DNA from: an uncultured Erysipelotrichaceae bacterium
GTDB lineage: Bacteria > Bacillota_I > Bacilli_A > RF39 > UBA660
Assembly (NCBI GenBank): GCA_902791625.1
Contig: CADAWN010000001.1
Coordinates: 99,333-163,214 of the forward strand
DNA length: 63,882 nucleotides
Direction: 5' to 3'
Position 1 is the first letter of the stretch; every line of letters begins with the position of its first letter. The translations under genes and the position numbers were made by a program. Under the pieces are notes generated by a model. The model did no database searches. It worked only from the letters and a program-made list of their open reading frames with translations, and was not told the origin of the DNA. This document shows positions 1 to 8,026 of the stretch, in pieces.

Positions 1-329
1 TCTTGGGCTACTTCCTCTGCAGTTTTAACAACAGGAGTAAACTGAACACTTTTACCATTGAAAGTATAAGTTGTTCTATCCTGCTCAATCTCATTATCAA
101 AAGTAGTAACCTTAAAAGCATAAGTTGGGTAGTGACGAGATAAGAGATTTATTTCATTATCTACATCAAAAGTATCAGTATCTATTACTGCATCAATCCA
201 AGAACGATATTGGTCTTGGACACAATAATAATGATTTGCCATTTCTTTTATATTTTCCAAAACTTCTTCCATATAGTCATCAGATTTACCACTGACTTGT
301 TTTATATGGATATTAAAATCTTTTTCCAT
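1..329 (-). CDS. Hypothetical protein, C-terminus cut by window edge
   Basis: About 109 codons are visible from an ATG preceded by GGAGGTAAATAAA; the 3' end lies outside the window. The protein is acidic and soluble-looking with no recognised motif. It follows the zinc-ribbon genes to its right in the same minus-strand operon. Function unknown. Confidence 0.7.
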   Translation of the reverse strand, partial: MEKDFNIHIKQVSGKSDDYMEEVLENIKEMANHYYCVQDQYRSWIDAVIDTDTFDVDNEINLLSRHYPTYAFKVTTFDNEIEQDRTTYTFNGKSVQFTPVVKTAEEVAQ

Positions 330-330
330 T

Positions 331-579
331 TTATTTACCTCCGTACATTCTTACGCCCCAATTAAGGTATTCATCATCTTTCCTTTTAAATAAATTTTGT
401 TCAAATCCACACGGTATTATCCATTGTCCACTATAATGATATGCATTACCTTTATATTGATATATAGCTTTATGCAGTTTTTCACAATAGTGCTCATCGT
501 AGGCATTAGGATTAGGATGTTGTTTACCATATATATAATATCTGCAGTTTTCACAAGGGCAACTAATTATCATTCTCAT
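331..579 (-). CDS. Small cysteine-rich phage protein
   Basis: 82 residues with an N-terminal CPCENC pattern and two further Cys, suggesting a metal-binding knuckle. Start chosen at the ATG behind GAGGTATGAACA. It overlaps the 3' end of the upstream gene, consistent with translational coupling. No specific function recognised. Confidence 0.6.
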   Translation of the reverse strand: MRMIISCPCENCRYYIYGKQHPNPNAYDEHYCEKLHKAIYQYKGNAYHYSGQWIIPCGFEQNLFKRKDDEYLNWGVRMYGGK

Positions 580-871
580 TGTTCATACCTCTGTCCATTT
601 TTGCACCACAGCAATCACAGTATGCATTCCCTTTTCCACCATTTATAATATTGGGTTTATGGTCTAAATAGTAACCACAACTACTGCACTTATATCGACA
701 GTCTCCAAATATAGCCAACAAAGGAGTTGTGACATCTATCCACCGCCCGTGCTTTATAGGCTCAGCATCGACCGTCGGCTCTTTAAGTATATCATCAACA
801 TACACAACATTATATCCTTGTTCATCAGTAAATGCTTTTGACATTAGCGCATCTACATCAATCAATTTCAT
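551..871 (-). CDS. Phage zinc-ribbon protein
   Basis: Begins MKLIDVDAL and carries CSSCGYY near residue 62 and YCDCCGAKMD near residue 85, the layout of small zinc-ribbon proteins very common in Firmicutes phages. A TAG at 563-565 would end it after 102 residues; reading TAG as Gln adds QLPL before TGA at 551. Function of the family is not established. Confidence 0.75.
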
Positions 872-883
872 TATTTACCTCCA

Positions 884-1189
884 TTATTTATCTTCATCAT
901 CATAACAGTAGTATTCTTCATCTGGGTCTTCCTTGAACTTTTTGACACAGGACTTCTCAGAAGCCTGCTCTGGAGTCAGGTTTCCATACTGCTCCTTGTA
1001 CCAATCAGGATAATAACATTTGATGTATGCGGGGTCATATACGCAGTCTGTATACCCTCTGGGACAAGTCGGTATATACTCCTGATACAAAGAGCGTGTA
1101 AGAACATTATCATAAGTTGGGTTATTTCTACACATTATACATTTGGACTTATCTGTTACACACGAATTACAAGGATTATATTTATTCAT
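884..1189 (-). CDS. Cysteine-rich hypothetical protein
   Basis: 101 residues starting MNKYNPCNSC. An upstream in-frame ATG at 1210 is rejected because the ribosome site AAGGAAAGG lies between the two. Several CxxC pairs (CNSC, CIMC) suggest metal binding. The start overlaps the end of the preceding gene by 8 nt. Confidence 0.65.
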   Translation of the reverse strand: MNKYNPCNSCVTDKSKCIMCRNNPTYDNVLTRSLYQEYIPTCPRGYTDCVYDPAYIKCYYPDWYKEQYGNLTPEQASEKSCVKKFKEDPDEEYYCYDDEDK

Positions 1190-1427
1190 TATTATTATCC
1201 TTTCCTTCACTATTAGTATCTGTTTCTATTATATAAAAGCACTCCGAATGACTTCCAACATCTACACAAGTTTCATTCTTTGCACTTTCCCAAGACCTCA
1301 TATAATAGCACTTATAATTGTGGTCATTAAGAAAACTACTTATAATCTTAAAAGCCTCATCACGCTGTGCCGCGCTGCCTATCATTCTACGATCGCCAAA
1401 ACAGTTAGAAAATTCAACTATAAACAT
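1182..1427 (-). CDS. Hypothetical protein
   Basis: 81 residues beginning MFIVEFSNCFG, with a small alpha/beta look. An Ala-Ala-Gln tripeptide is encoded by GCGGCACA, the genome-wide octamer discussed in the findings. It resembles its neighbour at 1430 in opening with an aromatic strand and an RMIG/RLIG motif, so the two may be paralogues. Confidence 0.6.
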   Translation of the reverse strand: MFIVEFSNCFGDRRMIGSAAQRDEAFKIISSFLNDHNYKCYYMRSWESAKNETCVDVGSHSECFYIIETDTNSEGKDNNNE

Positions 1428-1429
1428 AA

Positions 1430-1633
1430 TTATTCTCCTATCTCATCTAAGTAACCTTCATCTTTCACAATAAAATCATTAGTAACATAGAAACCATTAC
1501 AAATAACTTCTATATCACATTTATAATCTGTTGCTTGTATATAATTATCAATTATTTCTTGAACCTCAACTTTATCTTCTGTTTGACCGATGAGCCGCGG
1601 CTCACCGTGGTAATAATCCCATATCATATACAT
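1430..1633 (-). CDS. Hypothetical protein, possible paralogue of next gene
   Basis: 67 residues starting MYMIWDYYHGEPRLIGQ. Shares the pattern of an aromatic first strand followed by R-x-IG with the 81-residue protein at 1182. Ribosome site AAAGGAGATTAACT. Function unknown. Confidence 0.55.
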   Translation of the reverse strand: MYMIWDYYHGEPRLIGQTEDKVEVQEIIDNYIQATDYKCDIEVICNGFYVTNDFIVKDEGYLDEIGE

Positions 1634-1645
1634 AGTTAATCTCCT

Positions 1646-2479
1646 TTATAGTAACTTTTCAGCTACTATAAAAACAGTAGCGTCTTCAAACATTTTCTCT
1701 AAATTTTTATCAATTACACAAAATCTTTCTATATAGTCCAGATACTGTTCCCTATTCGTTTCAAAGCATTCTATATAAAATAGATTATCTACAACTCTGT
1801 ACCAATCATCAGCAGTAAGAATACCAAATCTCTCTTTTACTTCTCTTGCATAGCTATCTTTACCCCAAGTATATGTGAAGCAAAATTCTTTTATTATTGG
1901 AGCAAAATCTACTATGGTATTATCTGTAACATTCCGTCTTGTAAAAAAATTATTATATCCAATATCTTCACAGTATTTAAAGTAATCTTTAACTACCTCT
2001 TTATCCTTAAATTCGATAAATACGGGATAAAGATCTGCCTGAACACCGTCACGAATAATAATTCTTCCACCAACAGTAAGTCTGTCATAAGCGGCATTAA
2101 GTACATTCTTAATTATCTTATATTTATCTGTATTATCATTATACGAAGCTATTTCGTGAAGAACCGACGAGAAAATAATTGTATCAAATTTCTCATTAAT
2201 TTCCTCAAGAGGCTTCTCGATAATTCTAAAGCCTTTCTTCCTACAAATATTTGCAGCGTACTTGTTAATCTCAAGACCAACTATCTCTTTCTTACCATAA
2301 AGTTCTCTTAACTTTTCAAGCATTACTCCGCTGCCGCACCCAACATCGAGAATTTTATCTCCCTTTACATAGAAAGGAATATTCTTCTTTGTCGATACTT
2401 CTGTCGAAACTGTCATTCTATTGAGATACTGATTATAATTCTCTATATTCTCTGTTGCAAGTTTAGTCAAAAAGTTCAT
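1646..2479 (-). CDS. Class I SAM-dependent methyltransferase
   Basis: 277 residues. Motif I KILDVGCGSGVMLE is near residue 45, an acidic residue ends strand 2 (GLEIN), and FSSVLHEI corresponds to motif IV/post-IV, as in Rossmann-fold small-molecule or RNA methyltransferases. The ATG at 2479 is preferred to the longer frame because GGAAG and the promoter at 2517-2545 lie upstream. Substrate cannot be told from sequence; the nearby RNA-repair genes and tRNAs leave an RNA target possible. Confidence 0.75.
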   Translation of the reverse strand: MNFLTKLATENIENYNQYLNRMTVSTEVSTKKNIPFYVKGDKILDVGCGSGVMLEKLRELYGKKEIVGLEINKYAANICRKKGFRIIEKPLEEINEKFDTIIFSSVLHEIASYNDNTDKYKIIKNVLNAAYDRLTVGGRIIIRDGVQADLYPVFIEFKDKEVVKDYFKYCEDIGYNNFFTRRNVTDNTIVDFAPIIKEFCFTYTWGKDSYAREVKERFGILTADDWYRVVDNLFYIECFETNREQYLDYIERFCVIDKNLEKMFEDATVFIVAEKLL

Positions 2480-2516
2480 AATTTTCTTCCTTTCTTTTCT
2501 TATCTTTTCTATATAT

Positions 2517-2545
2517 ATTATAACAAAAATTTTTAAAAAAGTCAA
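2517..2545 (-). promoter_or_regulatory. Sigma70-type promoter
   Basis: Minus-strand TTGACT, 17-bp AT spacer, TATAAT, followed by the usual ATATATAGAAAAG. Drives the methyltransferase operon. The -35 follows directly on the terminator at 2556-2584. Confidence 0.85.
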
Positions 2546-2555
2546 TAAAAATAAA

Positions 2556-2584
2556 CAATGCCCCTATACAAATAGAGGCATTGG
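2556..2584 (-). terminator. Intrinsic terminator ending the tRNA/ncRNA transcript
   Basis: Minus-strand hairpin AATGCCTCTA...TAGGGGCATT followed by a T-rich run that continues into the next promoter. Confidence 0.75.
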
Positions 2585-2589
2585 AAAAA

Positions 2590-3250
2590 AAACAATGAAA
2601 ACTGATGGTAATCAACCTTTATCGGAGGGGTAATCTTCCCAAAGGAGTCAGTCAACTTCCTAACATAATCTAGGTTTATGTCAGCTACCCTATAACTTTT
2701 CAGTAGGTTATAGCCACCGCCTACCGTATCGAGATAAGCCCGCCGCCATTTTCTCCGAACAAAATCTTGTCAAGTCTTAGCTTTGTTTTGGAAATGGTAA
2801 GGAGTTAGTTTTCCTGATGAGGAGGTATAACTGTTTAACTTTCTAACCTTTTATGCCATTTCATTTTAATGTCTTATTGGACAGACTATCCACATTTGAC
2901 AGAAAGTTTTTTTAACGAGAACTTACAAACGTTATGTACTAACGTACAGTGTGTCGACCCACTGCGGGCATTTAGCTCCCAACATTTCCAGATGTCCTCT
3001 GATCCTTTCCATAACGATGAAAAGGGTTCTCCAAGCACGAGTAGTTCTGTTCCTACCAGTCACTTCACATTTTTAACGAATAAAACAAGGGAAAACGGCA
3101 CTATTTGTGAAGCTATGGTGCAAAGCTTCTGGTCTGTTGATTATTGTCCCTAACCACAAGGACATTGGTAAGAGCCAAACCATCATATCTCTCTTGTCTG
3201 TCCATATCAGTAACATTGAAATAAACGTCTTATTTCGTAACAGCTTTCCT
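2590..3250 (-). ncRNA. ORF-free structured region, candidate large ncRNA
   Basis: About 660 bases without a credible gene on either strand, richer in G+C than neighbouring genes, with many local inverted repeats. It lies between a tRNA and a strong minus-strand terminator, so it is probably transcribed leftward as part of the tRNA transcript. No known RNA family recognised. The plus-strand frames in it lack ribosome sites. Confidence 0.45.
2855..2900 (-). repeat. 46-bp direct repeat, copy 1
   Basis: Near-identical to 3570-3615 (about four mismatches). Contains the hairpin GGATAGTCTGTCC on the minus strand. Confidence 0.8.
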
Positions 3251-3254
3251 AACC

Positions 3255-3330
3255 TGGTGGATTGGGCAGGAGTCGAACCTACTACGCTTAGCTCTTCAGG
3301 CTAACGCTCTACCAGTTGAGTTATATCTGC
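3255..3330 (-). tRNA. tRNA-Phe(GAA) with mismatched acceptor stem
   Basis: Anticodon arm TTAGC-CTGAAGA-GCTAA, T-arm GTAGG-TTCGACT-CCTGC and an encoded 3' ACCA are clear. The 5' acceptor strand GCAGATA cannot pair with the 3' strand CCAATCC, so the gene looks chimeric or decayed. Confidence 0.6.
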
Positions 3331-3337
3331 ATATTAA

Positions 3338-3409
3338 CACCCTCGAAAGGACTCGAACCTTCATCTAATGGATTAGAAATCCATTGCGTTTCCATTACGC
3401 TACAAGGGC
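3338..3409 (-). tRNA. tRNA-Arg(UCU)
   Basis: Acceptor GCCCTTG/CGAGGGT, anticodon loop TTTCTAA, T-loop TTCGAGT, discriminator G. It reads AGA, the favoured Arg codon in this AT-rich genome. Confidence 0.9.
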
Positions 3410-3658
3410 ATATAAACTGGTGTATCTTTGACATTCCCACCAGCAGGAAGTCGGACTTGCATAGGTTTTTATTTAATGACCTACCTTTGAATGGCGACAA
3501 ACCGAAAGTCAGGCAGTTTATTGACAATGCTTAGGTCACGTCTTATTTATACTCTTAGAACCGAGAGTTGCCATTTCATTTTAAAGTCTTATTGGACAGA
3601 CTATCCACTCTTGACCTTTGAGACATCTTTATACTCCGAAGTCTCGGTGGAGTTTAAG
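3410..3658 (-). other. Structured tRNA spacer without a gene
   Basis: About 250 bases between tRNA-Arg and tRNA-Ala with no ORF carrying a ribosome site. It holds copy 2 of the 46-bp repeat and hairpin ACTCC/GGAGT near 3630-3655. A T-arm-like stretch near 3440-3460 is not accompanied by a tRNA fold. Confidence 0.5.
3570..3615 (-). repeat. 46-bp direct repeat, copy 2
   Basis: Second copy of the element at 2855-2900, directly downstream of tRNA-Ala on the minus strand. Confidence 0.8.
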
Positions 3659-3734
3659 TGGAGCTTGCGGTAATCGAAACCGCCTGATTTCCTCTTTGCA
3701 GGAGAGGTGACCACTCCTTGCAGTCCCAAGCCCC
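3659..3734 (-). tRNA. tRNA-Ala(UGC)
   Basis: Acceptor GGGGCTT/AAGCTCC, anticodon arm CCTCT-CCTGCAA-AGAGG, T-arm GCGGT-TTCGATT-ACCGC, discriminator A. Confidence 0.9.
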
Positions 3735-3741
3735 ATTATAT

Positions 3742-4485
3742 TTAAACTTTATCCCAATCTTCATCAGAATAAGCTTTTATGACATTCTTTTTAGACGGAA
3801 GATTTTCTGATTTACACCATTTCCTTATTGCATTGTCACTTACATTATATATTTTCCCTATCTCTGTAAATGGCAAATTTCTAATCATTTTTTTTAATTC
3901 TTCTCTATTGGGTCTTTCAATAGTTCTTAGTGTTTTTGCATAACATTCTTTACATCTTGTTGAACCTTTAAAAATTTCTTTACCACAATCAATACAATAA
4001 TAATGTTTTTTAGAGAAATCTTCAACTTCTCTTAAAGGATATTTCTCTTCTTCTAAATAATGAATTTCTCCTTTATTAATATAATAAACTGCTCTTATAG
4101 AAATATTATATTTTTTGCTTATTTCTTGAAAAGATAATAAATTGTCTTTAATATCTTTAACAATATTTAAAAAAATATCTTTTCCATAAGAAATAAAATT
4201 CACTTCTTTACCTTCAACATAGTCTTTAACATTATAGCCATTTGGAGTAATGCAATTAAATTTCTAAATGTAATAAATTTCTTTATCATTTAATTCATCT
4301 AATGAGCATTCCTCTAAAATCTAAAAAGAAAAATTTTCTTTTCCATATTTTTTAATTGCATCAGAAATAACACTCTTTGTAGAATACTAACAATGCTCTT
4401 TCCAACGTCTTTCAATATGTACTGATTGACCGATATAAACCTTATGATTAATTAAATTTTCAATCTTATAAATTCCTGTTGTCAT
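3742..4485 (-). CDS. GIY-YIG homing endonuclease with HTH tail
   Basis: 247 residues when TAG is read as Gln. The N-terminus MTTGIYKIENLINHKVYIG has the GIY and YIG strands, and RRWKEH supplies the catalytic Arg. The middle holds a C2C2 zinc knuckle (CIDCGKE...CKEC), and the C-terminus a DNA-binding helix (DNAIRKWC). Start ATG behind GAGGTGATAAGT; a standard-code reading would leave only 153 residues. Free-standing, next to tRNA-Ala; probably spreads into tRNA loci. Paralogous to the genes at 21144 and 27074. Confidence 0.85.
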
Positions 4486-4782
4486 ACTTATCACCTCATA
4501 TATAAAGTAATAAATTGAACCGAAAACTCTAAAAAATTGAACCTATTTTTTTAGTGCGGGACTTAATTTCAGCTACCGTAATCCCGCCATACGAGTAGCA
4601 GAGCAAGTTTACTTATACAAAACTTGCAAAACTTTTTTAAGTGGCATCAGCTAAGAGTTTGACATATCGGGAATGGCACTTTTATCGCTCCCCGACAGCC
4701 CCAATAAAATTGGCACGGTCTTGCTATGTGTTTCCTCTCTGCCCTAACGATTTTTAGGGTTTTTCTTAACTTTTCTATAAAT
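4486..4782 (-). promoter_or_regulatory. Long structured leader of the GIY-YIG gene
   Basis: About 290 bases between the promoter at 4783-4811 and the endonuclease ATG. There is no gene. Strong stems are visible on the minus strand: TCGGGGA/TTCCCGA and GCGGGA/TCCCGC. Could be a translational control leader or a small RNA. Confidence 0.5.
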
Positions 4783-4811
4783 ATTATATCAAAAATTTTT
4801 AGAAAAGTCAA
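4783..4811 (-). promoter_or_regulatory. Sigma70-type promoter
   Basis: TTGACT-17-TATAAT on the minus strand, upstream of the leader and endonuclease at 3742-4485. Confidence 0.85.
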
Positions 4812-4825
4812 TTATTTTTTTAGTT

Positions 4826-5161
4826 TTATCCAAAATAAGTTTGTGGAGGCGTATAATCTGCACAATCCTTATGAAACTCTCCGTTATAAGTTTCAATTAC
4901 CCAATCGTCTCCTTTATCTTCTCCTTCTCCCCAAAGTATAAAATATACATCAGGGAATTTTTCTGCAAACTCTTTCATATCCTTATCAACATCATACCAT
5001 TTAAGGTCTTCACTACGGATAAGATTAGCAAGAGCATCTTCATCTTCAAGACAATTAGCAAACCATTTTTCAATAGCCGCATACAGATGAGAGTCATTTT
5101 TAAGATAATCTCCATCAGGAGAAGTTTTAATTTCTGCGTACATATTTGTGTAATATCCCAT
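4826..5161 (-). CDS. Hypothetical protein
   Basis: 111 residues starting MGYYTNMYAEIK; the ATG at 5161 follows AAAGGAGATATTATA and is preferred over 5185. Acidic, Trp-rich, with the layout of single-domain phage proteins that open MGYYTxY. Function unknown. Confidence 0.65.
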   Translation of the reverse strand: MGYYTNMYAEIKTSPDGDYLKNDSHLYAAIEKWFANCLEDEDALANLIRSEDLKWYDVDKDMKEFAEKFPDVYFILWGEGEDKGDDWVIETYNGEFHKDCADYTPPQTYFG

Positions 5162-5177
5162 TATAATATCTCCTTTC

Positions 5178-5402
5178 TTAATCATGAAGCTTTACATGGT
5201 AACAATAGACATAACCGTCTATATAAAATCCTCTTTGCTCATTGTAAGACTTTTCTATATCTTTTACCATTAATTCATAATCTTCACTTGACTGTTCTTT
5301 TTTAATTCTTTTGAGTGCAAACTCTTCTGCGTCCTGAAGGGTTGTAAATACGTCCTGTGGACATTCACCATCCCATTCAACTGCCCAAAGTATATGTTCC
5401 AT
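5178..5402 (-). CDS. Hypothetical protein
   Basis: 74 residues (MEHILWAVEWDGE...) with ribosome site AAAGGAGAAAAAATT. First gene behind the promoter at 5436-5464. No recognised domain. Confidence 0.65.
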   Translation of the reverse strand: MEHILWAVEWDGECPQDVFTTLQDAEEFALKRIKKEQSSEDYELMVKDIEKSYNEQRGFYIDGYVYCYHVKLHD

Positions 5403-5435
5403 AATTTTTTCTCCTTTCTTAACTTTTCTATATAT

Positions 5436-5464
5436 ATTATAACAAAATTTTTTTAGAAAGTCAA
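5436..5464 (-). promoter_or_regulatory. Sigma70-type promoter
   Basis: TTGACT-17-TATAAT upstream of 5178-5402. Confidence 0.85.
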
Positions 5465-5471
5465 TTATTTT

Positions 5472-5999
5472 TTAATTATGAATTTTATTATAACACTTTA
5501 TTATATTTTCTTTAGCTTTATCATGGCAGTGTGGTTTAAAAAACTTATCTACAAGGCTTAAAGCATTGTCCAATTCTCCTTTTAAAAGACAATCAAAAAT
5601 AGGATATAATATTTTAAAGTCCATAAAAAGAGCAAAATACTCTCCATTATATTCAAAAGCAGAATGATAGCCAATTTCATTCATTAAAAATAATATTGAC
5701 GTTGCACTTATGGTACCATCTTCCCAATGTTCTTTAATCCAGTCCCAAGATTGAGCCAGTCGTATCCTTTCATTGTATTTATCTTCTGCTACTTTAACAA
5801 TATCTTCATTACCTTTCTTTATAAAAGCAAGTTGATGATCATGCCACCACGCAGAAGTTCCACTTCCATCAAGAAATGTTAATTCATATCCACAACGAAT
5901 CTCAGTAATAATAGCTTCTTTACCTATATGAGAATCTAATGGTATATCTTCCCAATAGGGTTTTATAACTTTAACAATATCATATTTTTTAAAATTCAT
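5472..5999 (-). CDS. Hypothetical protein with KOW/SH3-like N-terminus
   Basis: 175 residues. Residues 1-60 (KYDIVKVIKPYW...GKEAIITEIRCG...AWWHDHQL) look like a small beta-barrel binding module; the rest is helical. A weak -35/-10 pair lies at about 6028-6056. Function not known. Confidence 0.6.
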   Translation of the reverse strand: MNFKKYDIVKVIKPYWEDIPLDSHIGKEAIITEIRCGYELTFLDGSGTSAWWHDHQLAFIKKGNEDIVKVAEDKYNERIRLAQSWDWIKEHWEDGTISATSILFLMNEIGYHSAFEYNGEYFALFMDFKILYPIFDCLLKGELDNALSLVDKFFKPHCHDKAKENIIKCYNKIHN

Positions 6000-6067
6000 T
6001 TAAGCCCTTCTTTCTTATTTATTATAATAATAATATTATAAAAATCAAAAAAAGTCAAATATTTTAA

Positions 6068-6138
6068 AGCTTCCAGTCTTATTCGAAAAGACACCTACGA
6101 CTTACAAGGTCGTTAGACTACCATTATCCTATGGAAGC
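6068..6138 (-). tRNA. tRNA-Thr(UGU)
   Basis: Acceptor GCTTCCA/TGGAAGC, anticodon arm ACGAC-CTTGTAA-GTCGT, T-arm GTCTT-TTCGAAT-AAGAC. Last gene of a six-tRNA minus-strand cluster. Confidence 0.9.
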
Positions 6139-6145
6139 ATATTGG

Positions 6146-6217
6146 CAGGTCGATCCCGACTCGAACAGGAACTGCGTGACTTTGGAGGTCAGCCGACTAC
6201 CATTATCTTATCAACCC
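6146..6217 (-). tRNA. tRNA-Trp(CCA)
   Basis: Acceptor GGGTTGA/TCGACCT, anticodon loop CTCCAAA, T-arm TCCTG-TTCGAGT-CGGGA, discriminator G. The anticodon is CCA rather than UCA, in keeping with UGA remaining a stop. Confidence 0.9.
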
Positions 6218-6223
6218 ATATAA

Positions 6224-6294
6224 AGACATAGGTAGGAATTGAACCTACGCTCGGGCGTTTGCAGCGCCTTGCCTTTCCTCTTGGCTACTATGTC
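6224..6294 (-). tRNA. tRNA-Cys(GCA)
   Basis: Acceptor GACATAG/CTATGTC, anticodon loop CTGCAAA, T-loop TTCAATT, discriminator U as expected for Cys. Confidence 0.9.
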
Positions 6295-6464
6295 ATATTT
6301 AGCTATCTAATCTCCTTCCTAAACGCCCCAGTTTACTTTTTATTCGTCAACTTTAGTGAGGTAGCTACTCCTCATTTTACTCTGGTAATAGCACATTGTC
6401 TCCATTATCAAGGCTGTGCAGTTCTGCCCGAGATTAGTAACCTTGTACTTCGGCATAGCTAAAA
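6295..6464 (-). other. Structured tRNA spacer
   Basis: 170 bases without a gene, bounded by AGCTAT/ATAGCT inverted ends and holding the hairpin TGAGG-AGTAGCTA-CCTCA. Probably part of the tRNA precursor. Confidence 0.45.
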
Positions 6465-6537
6465 TACCTCTAGCAGGGATCGAACCTGCGGCTCGCACCG
6501 TATGAAGGTGATACTCTTCCAACTGAGTTATAGAGGT
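6465..6537 (-). tRNA. tRNA-Met(CAU), elongator-type
   Basis: Acceptor ACCTCTA/TAGAGGT, anticodon arm CACC-TTCATAC-GGTG, T-arm GCAGG-TTCGATC-CCTGC. A lysidine-modified Ile2 tRNA has the same anticodon and cannot be excluded. Confidence 0.85.
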
Positions 6538-6637
6538 ATATATTTGTGTTTGTTTTGTTTACTGGAGGTACCTCTACTCTTCTGACAGTTTATGGCTGAC
6601 AAACACCCCTATCCCATTGATAGGAAACAACAGCCCG
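6538..6637 (-). other. Spacer between tRNA-Met and tRNA-Ile
   Basis: 100 bases with no gene; partial inverted repeats only. Confidence 0.4.
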
Positions 6638-6718
6638 TGGTACGACCAGCAGGAATCGAACCTTTTAATGCATCGCTCGCTTATAAGGCGAGTGCTCTCA
6701 CCACTGAGCTATGGTCGC
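6638..6718 (-). tRNA. tRNA-Ile(UAU)
   Basis: Acceptor GCGACCA/TGGTCGT with encoded ACCA, anticodon arm CTCGC-CTTATAA-GCGAG. Outer T-stem pairs are poor although the loop TTCGATT is normal. It reads AUA, frequent here. Confidence 0.85.
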
Positions 6719-6847
6719 ATATACTGACTAGGTGTGATTAAGGCGGCTCTTACAGCGATGGCGAGCGCTGACAAGTCTAGTCTTGACTCAGCTTCCCATG
6801 ACCACCAACGTGCCTGTGAGGCACCACTCATAATCTTTTTTATTTAA
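6719..6847 (-). other. Spacer between the two tRNA-Ile genes
   Basis: About 130 bases without a gene. Contains the strong hairpin GTGCC-TGTGA-GGCAC near 6808-6825. Confidence 0.45.
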
Positions 6848-6918
6848 TAGGGATAGGAGGAATCGGACCACCGTAATCACCGTATCAGAGTGACATTCTA
6901 CCATTGAATTATATCCCT
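6848..6918 (-). tRNA. tRNA-Ile(GAU)
   Basis: Acceptor AGGGATA/TATCCCT, anticodon arm TCACT-CTGATAC-GGTGA, discriminator A. The T-loop is TCCGATT and the T-stem has one mismatch. Confidence 0.85.
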
Positions 6919-7167
6919 ATACGGAGTAATCTCGTGCTCCAACCGCTATCTCTCTTTATTTTTAACCCACGATGAAGATAGTGAAGCCGTGATGTACGAG
7001 GCATAGCATTTATTAATCGGTCGCTCTCGCTTACCCCGATATATTTAGTTCATTCTGCTAGCATTTACAGAATATCGAGAAGAACTTAATACTCAAACAA
7101 TATCTTATTCTGACCCGTTTAGTGTCATGGTGGACTATATATAACACACAAAGATAGTGTGGTTTTC
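6919..7167 (-). other. ORF-free region between protease-like gene and tRNAs
   Basis: About 250 bases, probably transcribed leftward from the promoter at 7645-7673 into the tRNA cluster. Has the hairpin CACAC-TATCTTT-GTGTG just after the gene and several longer inverted repeats. No gene seen. Confidence 0.4.
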
Positions 7168-7611
7168 TTAAAACTTTGCAAGAAAATTAAGAAAAACCAC
7201 TTTCCACTTGTTTTTTCTTACAAAATCAATAGCCCATTCAGTTGCAGTCCACTCCGAAGGGAGATTATAATACATAGCCTGAACTTCTCTATTACCTTTA
7301 ACTATATCATCACCAAGTATAGCACAAATTGAACGAACAAATTGAGCCTGCTCCTCATCTTCTATTCCTGCATTTGCATAATAGTGACCAAGTTCGTGGA
7401 GTATAGTCCACAGCTCATTAGAAATCTTATCAGCAAACTTACACTTATGAGCAGTTTTAAGATGATAGTTAAAACCAAATTCATCATCGTTAAAATCATA
7501 GCCTATTATAATTTTATTATGTGCAAAATCGAAGCTAGTTGAGTCAGTAGTATCTACCTTAACTTTAACATTAGGTGCAAGTATTTTAACCACTCTTTTA
7601 AAACCGAACAT
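7168..7611 (-). CDS. Zincin-like metalloprotease domain protein
   Basis: 147 residues with HELGHYYANA near residue 90, the HExxH zinc-binding helix of gluzincin-type peptidases, followed by an acidic segment. Short for a full protease but similar to compact phage and ImmA-like zincins. No helix-turn-helix partner is seen next to it. Target unknown. Confidence 0.65.
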   Translation of the reverse strand: MFGFKRVVKILAPNVKVKVDTTDSTSFDFAHNKIIIGYDFNDDEFGFNYHLKTAHKCKFADKISNELWTILHELGHYYANAGIEDEEQAQFVRSICAILGDDIVKGNREVQAMYYNLPSEWTATEWAIDFVRKNKWKVVFLNFLAKF

Positions 7612-7644
7612 AAAATCTATCCTTTCTTTTTCTTTTCTATAAAT

Positions 7645-7673
7645 ATTATATCAAAAATTTTTTAGAAAGTCAA
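7645..7673 (-). promoter_or_regulatory. Sigma70-type promoter
   Basis: TTGACT-17-TATAAT upstream of the metalloprotease-like gene and the tRNA cluster behind it. Confidence 0.85.
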
Positions 7674-7680
7674 TTTTTTT

Positions 7681-7836
7681 TTAATCTGTTCCCTTAAGCA
7701 TTGCCTTCTTTTTCTTGTATTTTAAATAAGATTTATTAACTCTTGTTACGGGGTTTACTCCATACCAAGAGCCGCGCTTCAAATTATTATAGGCTTTCTT
7801 TTCTTTCTTTGTCATTTTATCATAATCCTTATACAT
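7681..7836 (-). CDS. Small basic protein
   Basis: 51 residues (MYKDYDKMTKKEKKAYNNLK...) with many Lys, behind GGAGGTAAGGTAA. Too short for most gene callers but has a good ribosome site and sits behind the promoter at 7907-7935. Possibly nucleic-acid binding. Confidence 0.6.
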   Translation of the reverse strand: MYKDYDKMTKKEKKAYNNLKRGSWYGVNPVTRVNKSYLKYKKKKAMLKGTD

Positions 7837-7906
7837 TTACCTTACCTCCATTTGTAAATTAAAAGTAGATTTTTTAAATAGACTCTCTAAATTTTTCACT
7901 ATAAAT

Positions 7907-7935
7907 ATTATACTAAAAATTTTTTAAAAAGACAA
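7907..7935 (-). promoter_or_regulatory. Sigma70-type promoter (TTGTCT variant)
   Basis: TTGTCT-17-TATAAT directly behind the terminator at 7943-7968. Confidence 0.8.
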
Positions 7936-7942
7936 TATTTTT

Positions 7943-7968
7943 AAAGCCATAGAATTAACTATGGCTTT
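7943..7968 (-). terminator. Intrinsic terminator
   Basis: Minus-strand hairpin AAAGCCATAG/CTATGGCTTT followed by an A/T-rich tail that merges with the next promoter. Confidence 0.75.
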
Positions 7969-8026
7969 ATTATAACTATTTTATTGTGGACTCGGTGCCG
8001 CGACTACAAAGTTTACTACAACTCTA

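Noticed and set aside
2869..3304. Plus-strand reading frames of 94 and 65 codons
   Set aside because: No ribosome binding sites, overlap a tRNA and a structured non-coding block, opposite to transcription.
3410..3560. T-arm-like sequence suggesting another tRNA
   Set aside because: No matching anticodon or acceptor strands could be found.
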